From Pseudomonadota bacterium (GTDB lineage: Bacteria; Pseudomonadota; Alphaproteobacteria; Sphingomonadales; Sphingomonadaceae): a DNA stretch of 64,000 nt. Every line of letters starts with the position of its first letter. The stretch's first letter is position 1. The DNA is taken from assembly GCA_021847605.1 (NCBI GenBank), contig JAJZQN010000001.1, positions 145,476 to 209,475 of the forward strand. The letters run 5' to 3'. Made by a program: the position numbers and the translations under genes. Shown piece by piece: positions 56,663 through 64,000 of this stretch. Below the pieces are notes generated by a model. The model ran no database searches and was not told where the DNA came from. It saw only the letters and a program-made list of their open reading frames with translations.

Positions 56663-58075
56663 ATGGCGGTCACGGGAAATGCGACGATGATCAGGTTGTT
56701 CAAACATTATGTGCCGCATGCCGTGCTGCTGTTGGGGATACTGGATTTCATTCTTCTCCTCAGCGCAGCCGAAGCTGGCTGGGTTCTTCGCGCGCATCAG
56801 ATTGGCATGGATATTGAGCATGTCATCACCCGACTCGGTCCTCTCTTCAGCTTTGCCGTAGCGATTCAGACAGCGATGATCGCGGTTGGTGTCTATGGCA
56901 CGGAATCGCTGCAATCCATGCGGTTTGCTTTCGCCCGGTTGCTCGTCGCCGTTTCTCTTGGTGTAATATTCCTGTCGGTCATCTATTTTCTGTTGCCGGG
57001 AATGACGCTGTGGCGATCGAATTCGCTTTACGCCATGGGGTTTGCTCTGGTTCTTCTCGTGGCGGTACGCCTGTTGCTGGGATCCATGCTCGGCGGTGAG
57101 GCCTTCAAGCGTCGGCTGGTCGTGCTGGGCGCCGGAAACCGCGCCAATCGCATTCGCGAACTGGAACGACGCAAAGGTGCGGGGTTCCTGATCGTTGGCT
57201 ATATTGCGATGAACGACGGCGAACAGGTGATTGCCGAGGCGATCAATCGCAACGCTATCTATAATCTGTCCGATTTCGTGGTCCGCCTGAATGCCAGCGA
57301 AGTGGTGCTGGCACTGGAAGAACGCCGCAATGCGCTTCCGCTTCAGGATTTGCTGCGCATCAAGACGACAGGCGTCCATGTGAACGAAATTTCGACCTTT
57401 CTGGAGCGTGAAACGGGGCGCGTCGATCTGGCCAGCGTCAACCCGAGCTGGCTGATCTTCTCCGACGGTTTTTCCGCGGGCCGACGCCTGTCGAGCATGT
57501 CCAAGCGCGTGTTCGACATAGTCGCCAGTTCCATATTGCTCGCGCTGACTGGGCTGATCATCCTGTTGGCAGCCTTGCTGGTGAAACTGGATAGCAAGGG
57601 GCCAGCCTTTTACCGCCAGCAACGAGTTGGCCTTTATGGTCAGGAATTCTGGATCGTGAAGCTGCGCACGATGCGCCAGGATGCCGAAGTCGCTGGGCAG
57701 GCCCAGTGGGCGGAAAAGGATGATCCGCGTATCACGCGCCTTGGCTATTGGTTGCGCAAGCTGCGCATCGACGAATTGCCGCAGACCTGGACGGTTCTGA
57801 AAGGCGAAATGAGTTTCGTCGGCCCACGGCCCGAACGCCGCCAGTTCGTTGAGGATCTGGAACAGCATCTGCGCTATTATGCCGAACGGCATATGGTGAA
57901 GCCCGGCATCACGGGCTGGGCGCAGATCAACTATCCTTATGGCGCGTCGGTCGAGGATGCCCGGCATAAGCTGGAATATGATCTCTATTACGCCAAAAAC
58001 TACACGCCCTTCCTCGATCTTCTGATCCTTCTTCAGACCTTGCGGGTCATTCTATGGCCCGAAGGCGCGCGGTAA
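56663..58075 (+). CDS. XrtA/PEP-CTERM system sugar transferase (exopolysaccharide initiation)
   Basis: This polyprenyl-phosphate sugar-1-phosphate transferase starts exopolysaccharide repeat units. Four or five N-terminal membrane helices precede a Rossmann-like CoA-binding region (VVLGAGNRANRIRELERRKG) and the C-terminal bacterial sugar transferase domain: helix DIVASSILLALTGLIILLAA, FYRQQRVGLYGQEFWIVKLR, SFVGPRPERRQFVEDLEQ and VKPGITGWAQINYPYGAS. Length 470 and its position next to prsK identify the TIGR03013-type transferase. ATGs at 56663 and 56687 are possible. prsK begins 10 bases downstream. Confidence 0.92.
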   Translation: MAVTGNATMIRLFKHYVPHAVLLLGILDFILLLSAAEAGWVLRAHQIGMDIEHVITRLGPLFSFAVAIQTAMIAVGVYGTESLQSMRFAFARLLVAVSLGVIFLSVIYFLLPGMTLWRSNSLYAMGFALVLLVAVRLLLGSMLGGEAFKRRLVVLGAGNRANRIRELERRKGAGFLIVGYIAMNDGEQVIAEAINRNAIYNLSDFVVRLNASEVVLALEERRNALPLQDLLRIKTTGVHVNEISTFLERETGRVDLASVNPSWLIFSDGFSAGRRLSSMSKRVFDIVASSILLALTGLIILLAALLVKLDSKGPAFYRQQRVGLYGQEFWIVKLRTMRQDAEVAGQAQWAEKDDPRITRLGYWLRKLRIDELPQTWTVLKGEMSFVGPRPERRQFVEDLEQHLRYYAERHMVKPGITGWAQINYPYGASVEDARHKLEYDLYYAKNYTPFLDLLILLQTLRVILWPEGAR

Positions 58076-58085
58076 GGCGGCGGGC

Positions 58086-60158
58086 GTGGGCGCTCTTCTG
58101 CAATTTACGGGCGACTGGGGCCATGCTCTGGCGGCAGTATTGTTCGCAGCCCTTGGCATTTTCTTGCTGCGTCGTCGTGACGAAGCTGTCGAGCCACGCC
58201 TGCTTTCTGCCGCGCTGCTGCTTACATCCTGCTGGGCGCTGTATGTTTCCTTCGGTGGCGTGAACAAGCCGCTATCGGGTATCGGTGAAAGCATTCGCAA
58301 CGCCTCATGGCTTCTCACGCTGTTCGTGATGCTGCGGCGTGGCCCGGTGGGGCGCACCACGCCGATCATGGCTGTCAGCGCGCTTTATGCCGCCGTTGCC
58401 GGCCTGATCCTGTTTCAAAGTTTCACCGACCTGATCTGGCGGCAATTGCCGCTGGACAGCGATTTGCACCATGCACTCTTCACCTGTTCGATCATTTTGA
58501 GGACGATGACCGCGATTGGCAGCTTGCTGCTGGTCCATCACCTCTATGTTGCATGGCCGGCACGGGAACGGGGTGGCGTATCGCTGTTGTTCGGTGCGCT
58601 CGCGGCGATGTGGACGTACGACCTGAGCCTTTACGCCATCTGCTATTTTACTCCCCATCGGGTGGACGAACTCTATGCGCTTCGCGGCCTGTTGATGGCT
58701 CTGCTGGCGCCGGTGATTGCTGTTGGCATGCGCAAGGATATAGCCGGACGCCTGCAATTGTCGCGCACCATCACATTCAAATCCCTGTCGGTCTTTGCCG
58801 TCGCCCTCTATGTGCTGGTGTTGACGGCCGCCGCCATATTGATCGAGCTGATCGCTGGCCCCTATGCGCGGGTGGTCGAGATCGCGGCCGTGTTCTTCGC
58901 GGCGGTGACGGCCCTCTTGCTGCTGCCGTCCCCGCGTCTGCGCGCTTTCTGGAAGGTGCAGGTCGCCAAGCATTTTTTCCAGCATCGCTATGATTATCGC
59001 ACCGAATGGATGCGCTTTGGCGAGACGATCGGACGACCGGGCAATGATGCTGCCCCGCTTGGCGAGCGCGTGGCAAAGGCCGTGGCGGATATCACTGATT
59101 CCCCCGCTGCCATGTTGCTGCTGCGCGACGAGACGGGGGGGCTATGTTTCGAAACCCACTGGAACTGGGCTGGCGAATTGCCCGATGCCCCGACGCTATC
59201 GCCCGATGTGACACGACAGTTGGAAAGCAGCGGCTGGATCATCGATCTCGACAAAAGGCGGCCTGCCGATGGCGCTGGCGCCTTACCGGAATGGATGACG
59301 CAGGACCGGCGGGCCTGGGCCTTGGCGCCACTCATCCATTATGGCCGTCTGATCGGTGCGATCCTGCTGGCCCGCCCGCCGGTGGACCGGCGTCTGGATT
59401 GGGAAGATCTCGACATGCTGCGGGCGGCGGGCCGTCAGGCCGCGACCTATATCAGCGAAGCACAGGGGCAACAGGCACTGGACGACGCACAGCGCTTCGA
59501 TGAATTCAACCGCCGCTTCGCCTTCATCATCCACGACGTCAAGAATCTGGTCAGCCAGCTTTCGCTGCTCACCCGCAATGCCGAACGACATGCGGCAAAT
59601 CCTGATTTCCGGGCCGACATGATCCTGACGCTTAAGGAATCGGTCGGCAAGATGAATGACCTGCTGGCTCGCCTGTCTCAACACAATAAGGGCAAGTCCG
59701 AGGAGCCAAAGGCGATGCTGCTACACGGCCTGCTCACCAGTGTCGCGGCCACACGCGCCCGACATCACCCGATCAAGGTCAGCGGAGACGCACCCGCCGC
59801 ATTGGCCGACCCTGCGCGCGTGGAGCAGATATTGCTGCATCTTTTGCAGAATGCTATCGACGCCAGCGCATCCGACAGCCCTGTCGAACTGCATTTGTCA
59901 TGCGATGCCGACGCCATATTGATCGACGTGATCGACCGGGGTCAGGGTATGACGGCCGAATTCATCCGGCGTGATCTGTTTAAACCCTTTTCGTCCAGCA
60001 AGGCGGGCGGTTTTGGCATTGGCGCCTTTGAAGCGCGGACCCTGGCACAGGCCATGGGTGGCCGCATCGAAGTCGAGAGCAAGCCCGGCGCCGGTAGCCG
60101 CTTCACCTTACGCCTGCCCAGGGCGATTACTCCGCAATCTCATGAGAAGGCCGCCTGA
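58086..60158 (+). CDS. prsK: PEP-CTERM system sensor histidine kinase PrsK
   Basis: PrsK controls exopolysaccharide and PEP-CTERM protein genes through PrsR. About eight to ten membrane helices (1-290) are followed by a GAF domain (about 320-460) and the kinase core: FAFIIHDVKNLVSQLSLLTR with the phospho-accepting His, N-box ILLHLLQNAIDASA, DRGQGM and GGFGIGAFEARTLAQAMGG. Start is a GTG at 58086. It overlaps prsR by one base. Confidence 0.93.
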   Translation: MGALLQFTGDWGHALAAVLFAALGIFLLRRRDEAVEPRLLSAALLLTSCWALYVSFGGVNKPLSGIGESIRNASWLLTLFVMLRRGPVGRTTPIMAVSALYAAVAGLILFQSFTDLIWRQLPLDSDLHHALFTCSIILRTMTAIGSLLLVHHLYVAWPARERGGVSLLFGALAAMWTYDLSLYAICYFTPHRVDELYALRGLLMALLAPVIAVGMRKDIAGRLQLSRTITFKSLSVFAVALYVLVLTAAAILIELIAGPYARVVEIAAVFFAAVTALLLLPSPRLRAFWKVQVAKHFFQHRYDYRTEWMRFGETIGRPGNDAAPLGERVAKAVADITDSPAAMLLLRDETGGLCFETHWNWAGELPDAPTLSPDVTRQLESSGWIIDLDKRRPADGAGALPEWMTQDRRAWALAPLIHYGRLIGAILLARPPVDRRLDWEDLDMLRAAGRQAATYISEAQGQQALDDAQRFDEFNRRFAFIIHDVKNLVSQLSLLTRNAERHAANPDFRADMILTLKESVGKMNDLLARLSQHNKGKSEEPKAMLLHGLLTSVAATRARHHPIKVSGDAPAALADPARVEQILLHLLQNAIDASASDSPVELHLSCDADAILIDVIDRGQGMTAEFIRRDLFKPFSSSKAGGFGIGAFEARTLAQAMGGRIEVESKPGAGSRFTLRLPRAITPQSHEKAA

Positions 60159-61522
60159 TGAGCGACACCCGTCCCAAATTGCTGATCGTCGAGGATGATC
60201 CGGGTCTTCAGCGACAATTGCGCTGGGCTTATGAGGATTATCAGCTCTTCATCGCAGGCGATCGTGAGGAAGCGATCGAAATGTTGCGGGCCGAAGCACC
60301 CGATGTCGTGACGCTCGACCTTGGCCTGCCGCCGGACCCGGACGGCACGACCGAAGGTTTTGCGACGCTGGCCGAAATCCTCCGCATAAAGCCCGATACG
60401 AAGGTGATCGTTGCGTCCGGTCATGGCGCGCGGGAAAGCGCGCTCGATGCCATTGCGGGCGGCGCTTATGATTTCTACCAGAAGCCCGTCGATATCGACG
60501 AACTGGGCCTGATCGTGCGCCGCGCTTTCCATGTGCAGGCATTGGAAAAGGAAAATGTCCGCCTGTCCGAAACGGCCCCTGACGACAGCCGCGTGCTGGG
60601 CCGGATCATCAGTGGCGCGCCGGAAATGATGAAGGTCGCGCGGACCATCGAGCGGGTGGCTGCGGCGCAGGTTTCGGTCATGCTGCTGGGGGCCAGTGGC
60701 ACCGGCAAGGAATTGCTGGCGCAGGGATTGCATGATGTCAGCACCCGTCGGAACGAAGCATTCGTCGCGATCAACTGTGCGGCGATCCCTGAAACCCTGC
60801 TGGAATCCGAACTGTTCGGCCATGAAAAGGGCGCGTTCACCGGCGCGGTAAAGACCACGCCCGGCAAGATCGAGCAGGCACAGGGCGGCACCCTGTTCCT
60901 TGATGAGGTGGGCGACATCCCTCTTGCGCTTCAGGTGAAGCTGCTGCGTTTCCTACAGGAGCGGGTGATAGAGCGGCTTGGCGGGCGTCAGCCCATAGCG
61001 GTCGATACCCGTATCATATGCGCCACGCACCAGAATCTGGAGGCGATGATCGCAGCGGGCAGCTTCCGCGAGGATCTCTATTATCGCCTCGCTGAAATCG
61101 TCATTCGCATTCCCGCATTGCGCGACCGGCCGGGCGATCCCGCCTTGCTGGCCCGGCATTTCCTGAGCCGCTTCGCGCGGGACATGAACCCTCAGGTCAA
61201 GGGGCTGGCGCCCGATGCCATGGCGGCGCTCGACGCATGGAACTGGCCGGGCAATGTCCGGGAACTGGAAAACCGCATGAAGCGCGCGGTCATCATGGCC
61301 GATGGCAAGCTGGTGACGGCCGCCGACCTCGATCTGGATGATGAGCGGATCGAGGGCGGCGATGTCGTCAATCTGAAGGCTGCGCGGGAAATGGCGGATC
61401 GACGGGCCATTCGCCGGGCCATCGCCCGGACCGACGGTAATATCTCGGGCGCGGCCAAGATATTGGGGATCAGTCGGCCGACGCTCTACGATCTGCTCAA
61501 ACAATATCAGATGCAGGGCTGA
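60158..61522 (+). CDS. prsR: PEP-CTERM-box response regulator PrsR (sigma-54 activator)
   Basis: A receiver domain (about 8-125; IVEDDPG, Asp in VVTLDLGLPP, Lys in YQKPVDI) is followed by an AAA+ domain with GASGTGKELL, GAFTGAV and FLDEVGD, and a Fis-type helix-turn-helix at the end (GAAKILGISRPTLYDLLKQY). It should activate sigma-54 promoters of the exopolysaccharide/exosortase regulon on signal from PrsK, whose stop it overlaps by one base. Length 454. Confidence 0.95.
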   Translation: MSDTRPKLLIVEDDPGLQRQLRWAYEDYQLFIAGDREEAIEMLRAEAPDVVTLDLGLPPDPDGTTEGFATLAEILRIKPDTKVIVASGHGARESALDAIAGGAYDFYQKPVDIDELGLIVRRAFHVQALEKENVRLSETAPDDSRVLGRIISGAPEMMKVARTIERVAAAQVSVMLLGASGTGKELLAQGLHDVSTRRNEAFVAINCAAIPETLLESELFGHEKGAFTGAVKTTPGKIEQAQGGTLFLDEVGDIPLALQVKLLRFLQERVIERLGGRQPIAVDTRIICATHQNLEAMIAAGSFREDLYYRLAEIVIRIPALRDRPGDPALLARHFLSRFARDMNPQVKGLAPDAMAALDAWNWPGNVRELENRMKRAVIMADGKLVTAADLDLDDERIEGGDVVNLKAAREMADRRAIRRAIARTDGNISGAAKILGISRPTLYDLLKQYQMQG

Positions 61523-61527
61523 AACGG

Positions 61528-63564
61528 GTGAAGCGGTCCCGTATCCTGCTGCTTGCGGCGCTGGCCGTGCTGGCGCTCGCCTGCGCTGGCCTGTGGCAAT
61601 GGCGCTTGCGGGAGCATGACGGAAGCGCGGCCTTCGACCGGGGTATCGCAGCGCTGAACAAGGGCCAGTACCGTGTCGCGCGCGTCGAACTGATGAACGC
61701 TATCAAGCGCGATCCGCGTTCGGTCGATGCCCGTCTGGCGCAGGCGCAGGCGTTAATCGAACTGGGCGATGGGGCGGGCGCGCAGGCGGAAATACTACGC
61801 GCCCGCACGCTGGGGTCGCCGCCCGCGCGCAGCCGCGCTGCCATGGCGCAGGCCTTGTTGTTGCAGGGCGATGTCGCGGGTGCGCTCAGGGAAGCGCAGG
61901 CCAGCGACCTGCCGCAGGACCAATATCTCGCCTCCGCCCATGTGCGTGCGCAGGCCGCGATGCGCAGCAACAACCTGCCGCTCGCCGATGCGATACTGAG
62001 CAAATTGCTGACGCAGGTGCCCGGCGATGCCGATGGCTGGATTGACCTGGCCCGACTGCGCATGATGCAGGGGGACGAGGCTGGGGCGATCGGTGCATCC
62101 GGCCGGGCCGTTGCGCTGGCGCCGGGCGATCCTGCCGTATTGACCGTGCGGGCGGAATTGATCCGCAGCCAATATGGACCGGCGGCCTCGCTGCCCTGGT
62201 TCGACAGGGCGCTGGCGGTCGATCCGGATTCGGTCCCGACGCTGGAACAATATGCCGCGACGTTGGCGGATATGGGCAAGGCCAGCCGGATGCTCAGCCT
62301 CACCCGGCGCATATTGGCGCTGGACCCGGATAATGCACGCGCCTGGATGATGCAGGCGGTGATGGCGGCGCGGGCGGGGCGCCCCGATCTGGCCCGCACG
62401 CTGATCGGCCGGACGCAGGGGCAACTGGACGGCGAACCATCTACCATGTTGCTGCGCGGTGTGTTGCACATGGCTGAGGGGAATGCGTTGCTGGCGACGG
62501 AAACATTGTCGCCGCTGGTCGATATGCAGCCCGATAACCGCACGGCCCGAACGCTGTTGGGCCGCGCCACGATGTTGAACGGCGATTATGCGTCGGCAGC
62601 GACCATCATGGCGCCGCTGGTCGCGCAGCGCGATGCCAGCCCCTATGTGCTGACGCTGGCGGCGCGCGCGCAGGAGGGGCTGGGCAATCGCACCATGGCC
62701 GATGATATGCTGGCGCGCGCCTCCTGGCCGGATCGTCCGGCGAGCGACATATTCGCGTCCGTCAATGATGCCGCCAAAGCGATGCGGCCGCCGGCCAGTG
62801 CCGCCACGGCACAAGATAATATTCCCTATATTCGGGCACTTTTGCGGGTTGGTATGGTGGATGCGGCGGTGGCGCGCGCGCGTCAGTTGAGCAAGGCGAA
62901 TGTGGGTGCGCCCGCTGCATGGATCGTGCTGGGTGACACGCTGGATGCTGCTCGCCGCCCGGCCGAAGCGGTGCAGGCCTATGAGAGGGCCGCCAATATC
63001 CGGTTCGACCGGGACAGTGCGTTGCGTCTGGCGGCGGCGTTCGGGCAGGTGGGCAATGCTACGCGGGCGGCGCAGGTGGTCGGGCTGTTCCTGTCGCAAA
63101 ATCCCAATGATCTGGCCGCTACCCGACTGGCCGCGACGATCGCGGCGCAGGGGGGCGACTGGCGCGCTGCGCGGCAGTCGCTGGAGGCGGTTCGTGCGCG
63201 GATCGGCAATGGCGATGCGCTGCTGATGGCGGAACTGGCCCGCGCTGCTTTGGAAATGGGTGAGGCGAAACAGGCCCGTTCCTATGCCGCCGCCGCCTAT
63301 GCGCTGATGCCGTCCAGCCCGATGGTGGCGGATATTTATGGCTGGACGCTGACCCGAACGGGCGGGGCAGGAGTAGCCAGCATCGACCTGCTGGAAAAGG
63401 CGGAGGCGCTGGCGCCGGGACAACCCGATATTCTGCTGCATCTGGGTCAGGCCTATGCTGCGGCCGGGCGCAAAGGCGACGCAAAACTCGCTCTCACCCG
63501 CGCTGGAGCAATAGCTGGCTTTGGCGGTCGGCAACAGGCGCTGGATGCATTGGCTGCGTTGTAG
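61528..63564 (+). CDS. TPR-repeat protein of the PEP-CTERM system (PrsT-like)
   Basis: A GTG start five bases after prsR gives MKRSRILLLAALAVLALACA, a signal with possible lipidation at Cys19, though the residue at -3 is Ala rather than Leu. The rest is an array of TPR-type helix pairs (FDRGIAALNKGQYRVARVEL, DARLAQAQALIELGDGAGAQ, AWIVLGDTLDAARRPAEAVQ and others). In such clusters a large TPR lipoprotein, PrsT, follows prsR; this one (678) is shorter than the usual 900 or so, so identity is likely but not certain. It should scaffold export of polysaccharide or PEP-CTERM proteins. Confidence 0.82.
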   Translation: MKRSRILLLAALAVLALACAGLWQWRLREHDGSAAFDRGIAALNKGQYRVARVELMNAIKRDPRSVDARLAQAQALIELGDGAGAQAEILRARTLGSPPARSRAAMAQALLLQGDVAGALREAQASDLPQDQYLASAHVRAQAAMRSNNLPLADAILSKLLTQVPGDADGWIDLARLRMMQGDEAGAIGASGRAVALAPGDPAVLTVRAELIRSQYGPAASLPWFDRALAVDPDSVPTLEQYAATLADMGKASRMLSLTRRILALDPDNARAWMMQAVMAARAGRPDLARTLIGRTQGQLDGEPSTMLLRGVLHMAEGNALLATETLSPLVDMQPDNRTARTLLGRATMLNGDYASAATIMAPLVAQRDASPYVLTLAARAQEGLGNRTMADDMLARASWPDRPASDIFASVNDAAKAMRPPASAATAQDNIPYIRALLRVGMVDAAVARARQLSKANVGAPAAWIVLGDTLDAARRPAEAVQAYERAANIRFDRDSALRLAAAFGQVGNATRAAQVVGLFLSQNPNDLAATRLAATIAAQGGDWRAARQSLEAVRARIGNGDALLMAELARAALEMGEAKQARSYAAAAYALMPSSPMVADIYGWTLTRTGGAGVASIDLLEKAEALAPGQPDILLHLGQAYAAAGRKGDAKLALTRAGAIAGFGGRQQALDALAAL

Positions 63565-63752
63565 GGCATCCGACAACGGCCCTCCCACATCGACTGTTCG
63601 TTATCGTTGCACGTCATCGCCTGACGCCATGGTGTCGTCATGCAAGTCGATGACGGTTTTTCCGCATGGATGGTCGTGAAATCGTCGCAAGAGGCACGGA
63701 TAGGCGGTGGCCAGATTTTTGGCCATGACTGTTGCCGACCATAAGCGCACAA

Positions 63753-63871
63753 ATCCTCCCCTGTAAGGGGAGGGGGACCGGCAGAGCCGGTGGAGAGGTG
63801 TCATCCTATCGAGAGCGGGATAACCCCTCCGTCTGACCTTCGGCCAGCCACCACCCCTTACAGGGGAGGAT
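63753..63871. repeat. Large palindromic intergenic repeat, copy 2
   Basis: ATCCTCCCC...GGGGAGGAT ends and the central GTGTCATCCTATCGA match copy 1 at 5262-5379; each end again forms its own hairpin (CCTCCCCTGTAAGGGGAGG). It lies between the TPR gene and the IS110-type transposase. The 188 bases before it (63565-63752) show no gene I can support. Confidence 0.9.
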
Positions 63872-63924
63872 GAATAAGCGGATAGGGTGGATGGCTCCCG
63901 CTCACGGCATCTAGGTGCCAAGAT

Positions 63925-63944
63925 GGTTTGCTGTCAGGCAAACC
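63925..63944. other. Hairpin in the leader of the IS110-type transposase
   Basis: GGTTTGC, loop TGTCAG, GCAAACC forms a perfect seven-base stem 22 bases before the transposase start. Such structures occur in the left ends of IS110-family elements, where a target-guiding RNA may be encoded; whether this hairpin belongs to one is not shown. Confidence 0.5.
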
Positions 63945-63965
63945 CGAGCAAAGGAACCATCCGCC

Positions 63966-64000
63966 ATGGAGATTACCACGATCGGCCTGGATGTGGCCAA
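63966..64000 (+). mobile_element. IS110-family transposase, first 11 codons only
   Basis: The frame MEITTIGLDVA, following GGAACCATCCGCC, matches the N terminus of IS110-family transposases, whose DEDD nuclease domain begins with a T-x-G-x-D-x-A-K motif with the first catalytic Asp. The window ends here, so element boundaries and integrity are unknown. It lies about 95 bases after the palindromic repeat. Confidence 0.7.

Noticed and set aside
63601..63921. Minus-strand frame through the second palindromic repeat
   Set aside because: Most of it translates the repeat. Its last 41 codons could start at an ATG near 63726, but I see no family, ribosome site or neighbour support.

Overview
The window is high-GC chromosomal DNA of an alphaproteobacterium, most likely a sphingomonad (Sphingobium, Sphingomonas or Novosphingobium type). 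The evidence is the PhyR/NepR/EcfG general stress cluster with its own sensor-like kinase, the split pntAA-pntAB-pntB transhydrogenase, an XrtA/PEP-CTERM exopolysaccharide regulatory cluster (PrsK/PrsR), a YlxR protein fused to an L7Ae-like half inside the nusA-infB operon, and the 'cctcccc...ggggagg' and 'cctgtcgaagg' palindromic repeats typical of these genomes. No rRNA, tRNA or CRISPR array was seen.

Layout. 1-3.9 kb: end of an MFS exporter, mobA, fdhD, a small lipoprotein and a sigma-54 response regulator. 3.9-7.5 kb: a tiny cytochrome oxidase subunit and the proton-translocating transhydrogenase operon, split by a palindromic repeat plus a DUF559 nuclease-like gene. 7.6-8.3 kb: an amino-acid racemase. 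8.4-15.3 kb: an oxidative sugar cluster (GntR regulator, aldose 1-dehydrogenase, semialdehyde dehydrogenase, sugar-acid dehydratase, and divergent dgoK-dgoA) able to run a De Ley-Doudoroff galactose route and parts of an L-arabinose route. 15.5-22 kb: a hybrid histidine kinase, heme A synthase, rplM-rpsI and a PQQ sugar dehydrogenase.

22-35.6 kb is the translation/RNA operon region rimP-nusA-ylxR-infB-rbfA-truB-rpsO-pnp. It carries accessory insertions: a tautomerase, a RelE/XRE toxin-antitoxin pair, an alpha/beta hydrolase, thymidine kinase, an acetyltransferase and a HAD phosphatase. 35.7-46.4 kb: an HWE-type kinase, bamD, recN, ligA, an HxlR regulator with an NAD(P)-binding partner, a glutathione transferase, and groES-groEL behind a CIRCE operator.

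46.4-52 kb: a 57-codon zinc-ribbon-like gene, an acetyltransferase, a membrane GGDEF-EAL protein convergent with a convincing RpfF (DSF synthase) homologue, and tgt. 52-56.2 kb: the general stress response locus (phyP, nepR, phyR, ecfG) with two recognisable EcfG promoters. 56.6-63.6 kb: glycosyltransferase, PrsK, PrsR and a TPR protein of the PEP-CTERM/exopolysaccharide system. The window ends in a second copy of the large palindromic repeat and the first codons of an IS110-family transposase.

The observations most worth a second look are the repeat-linked DUF559 gene inside the pnt operon, a pair of diverged intergenic elements (about 15.33-15.46 and 56.36-56.51 kb) sharing a 16-base identical core, the RpfF homologue beside a c-di-GMP enzyme, the kinase-dead look of the PhyP-like protein, and the toxin-antitoxin pair between infB and rbfA.
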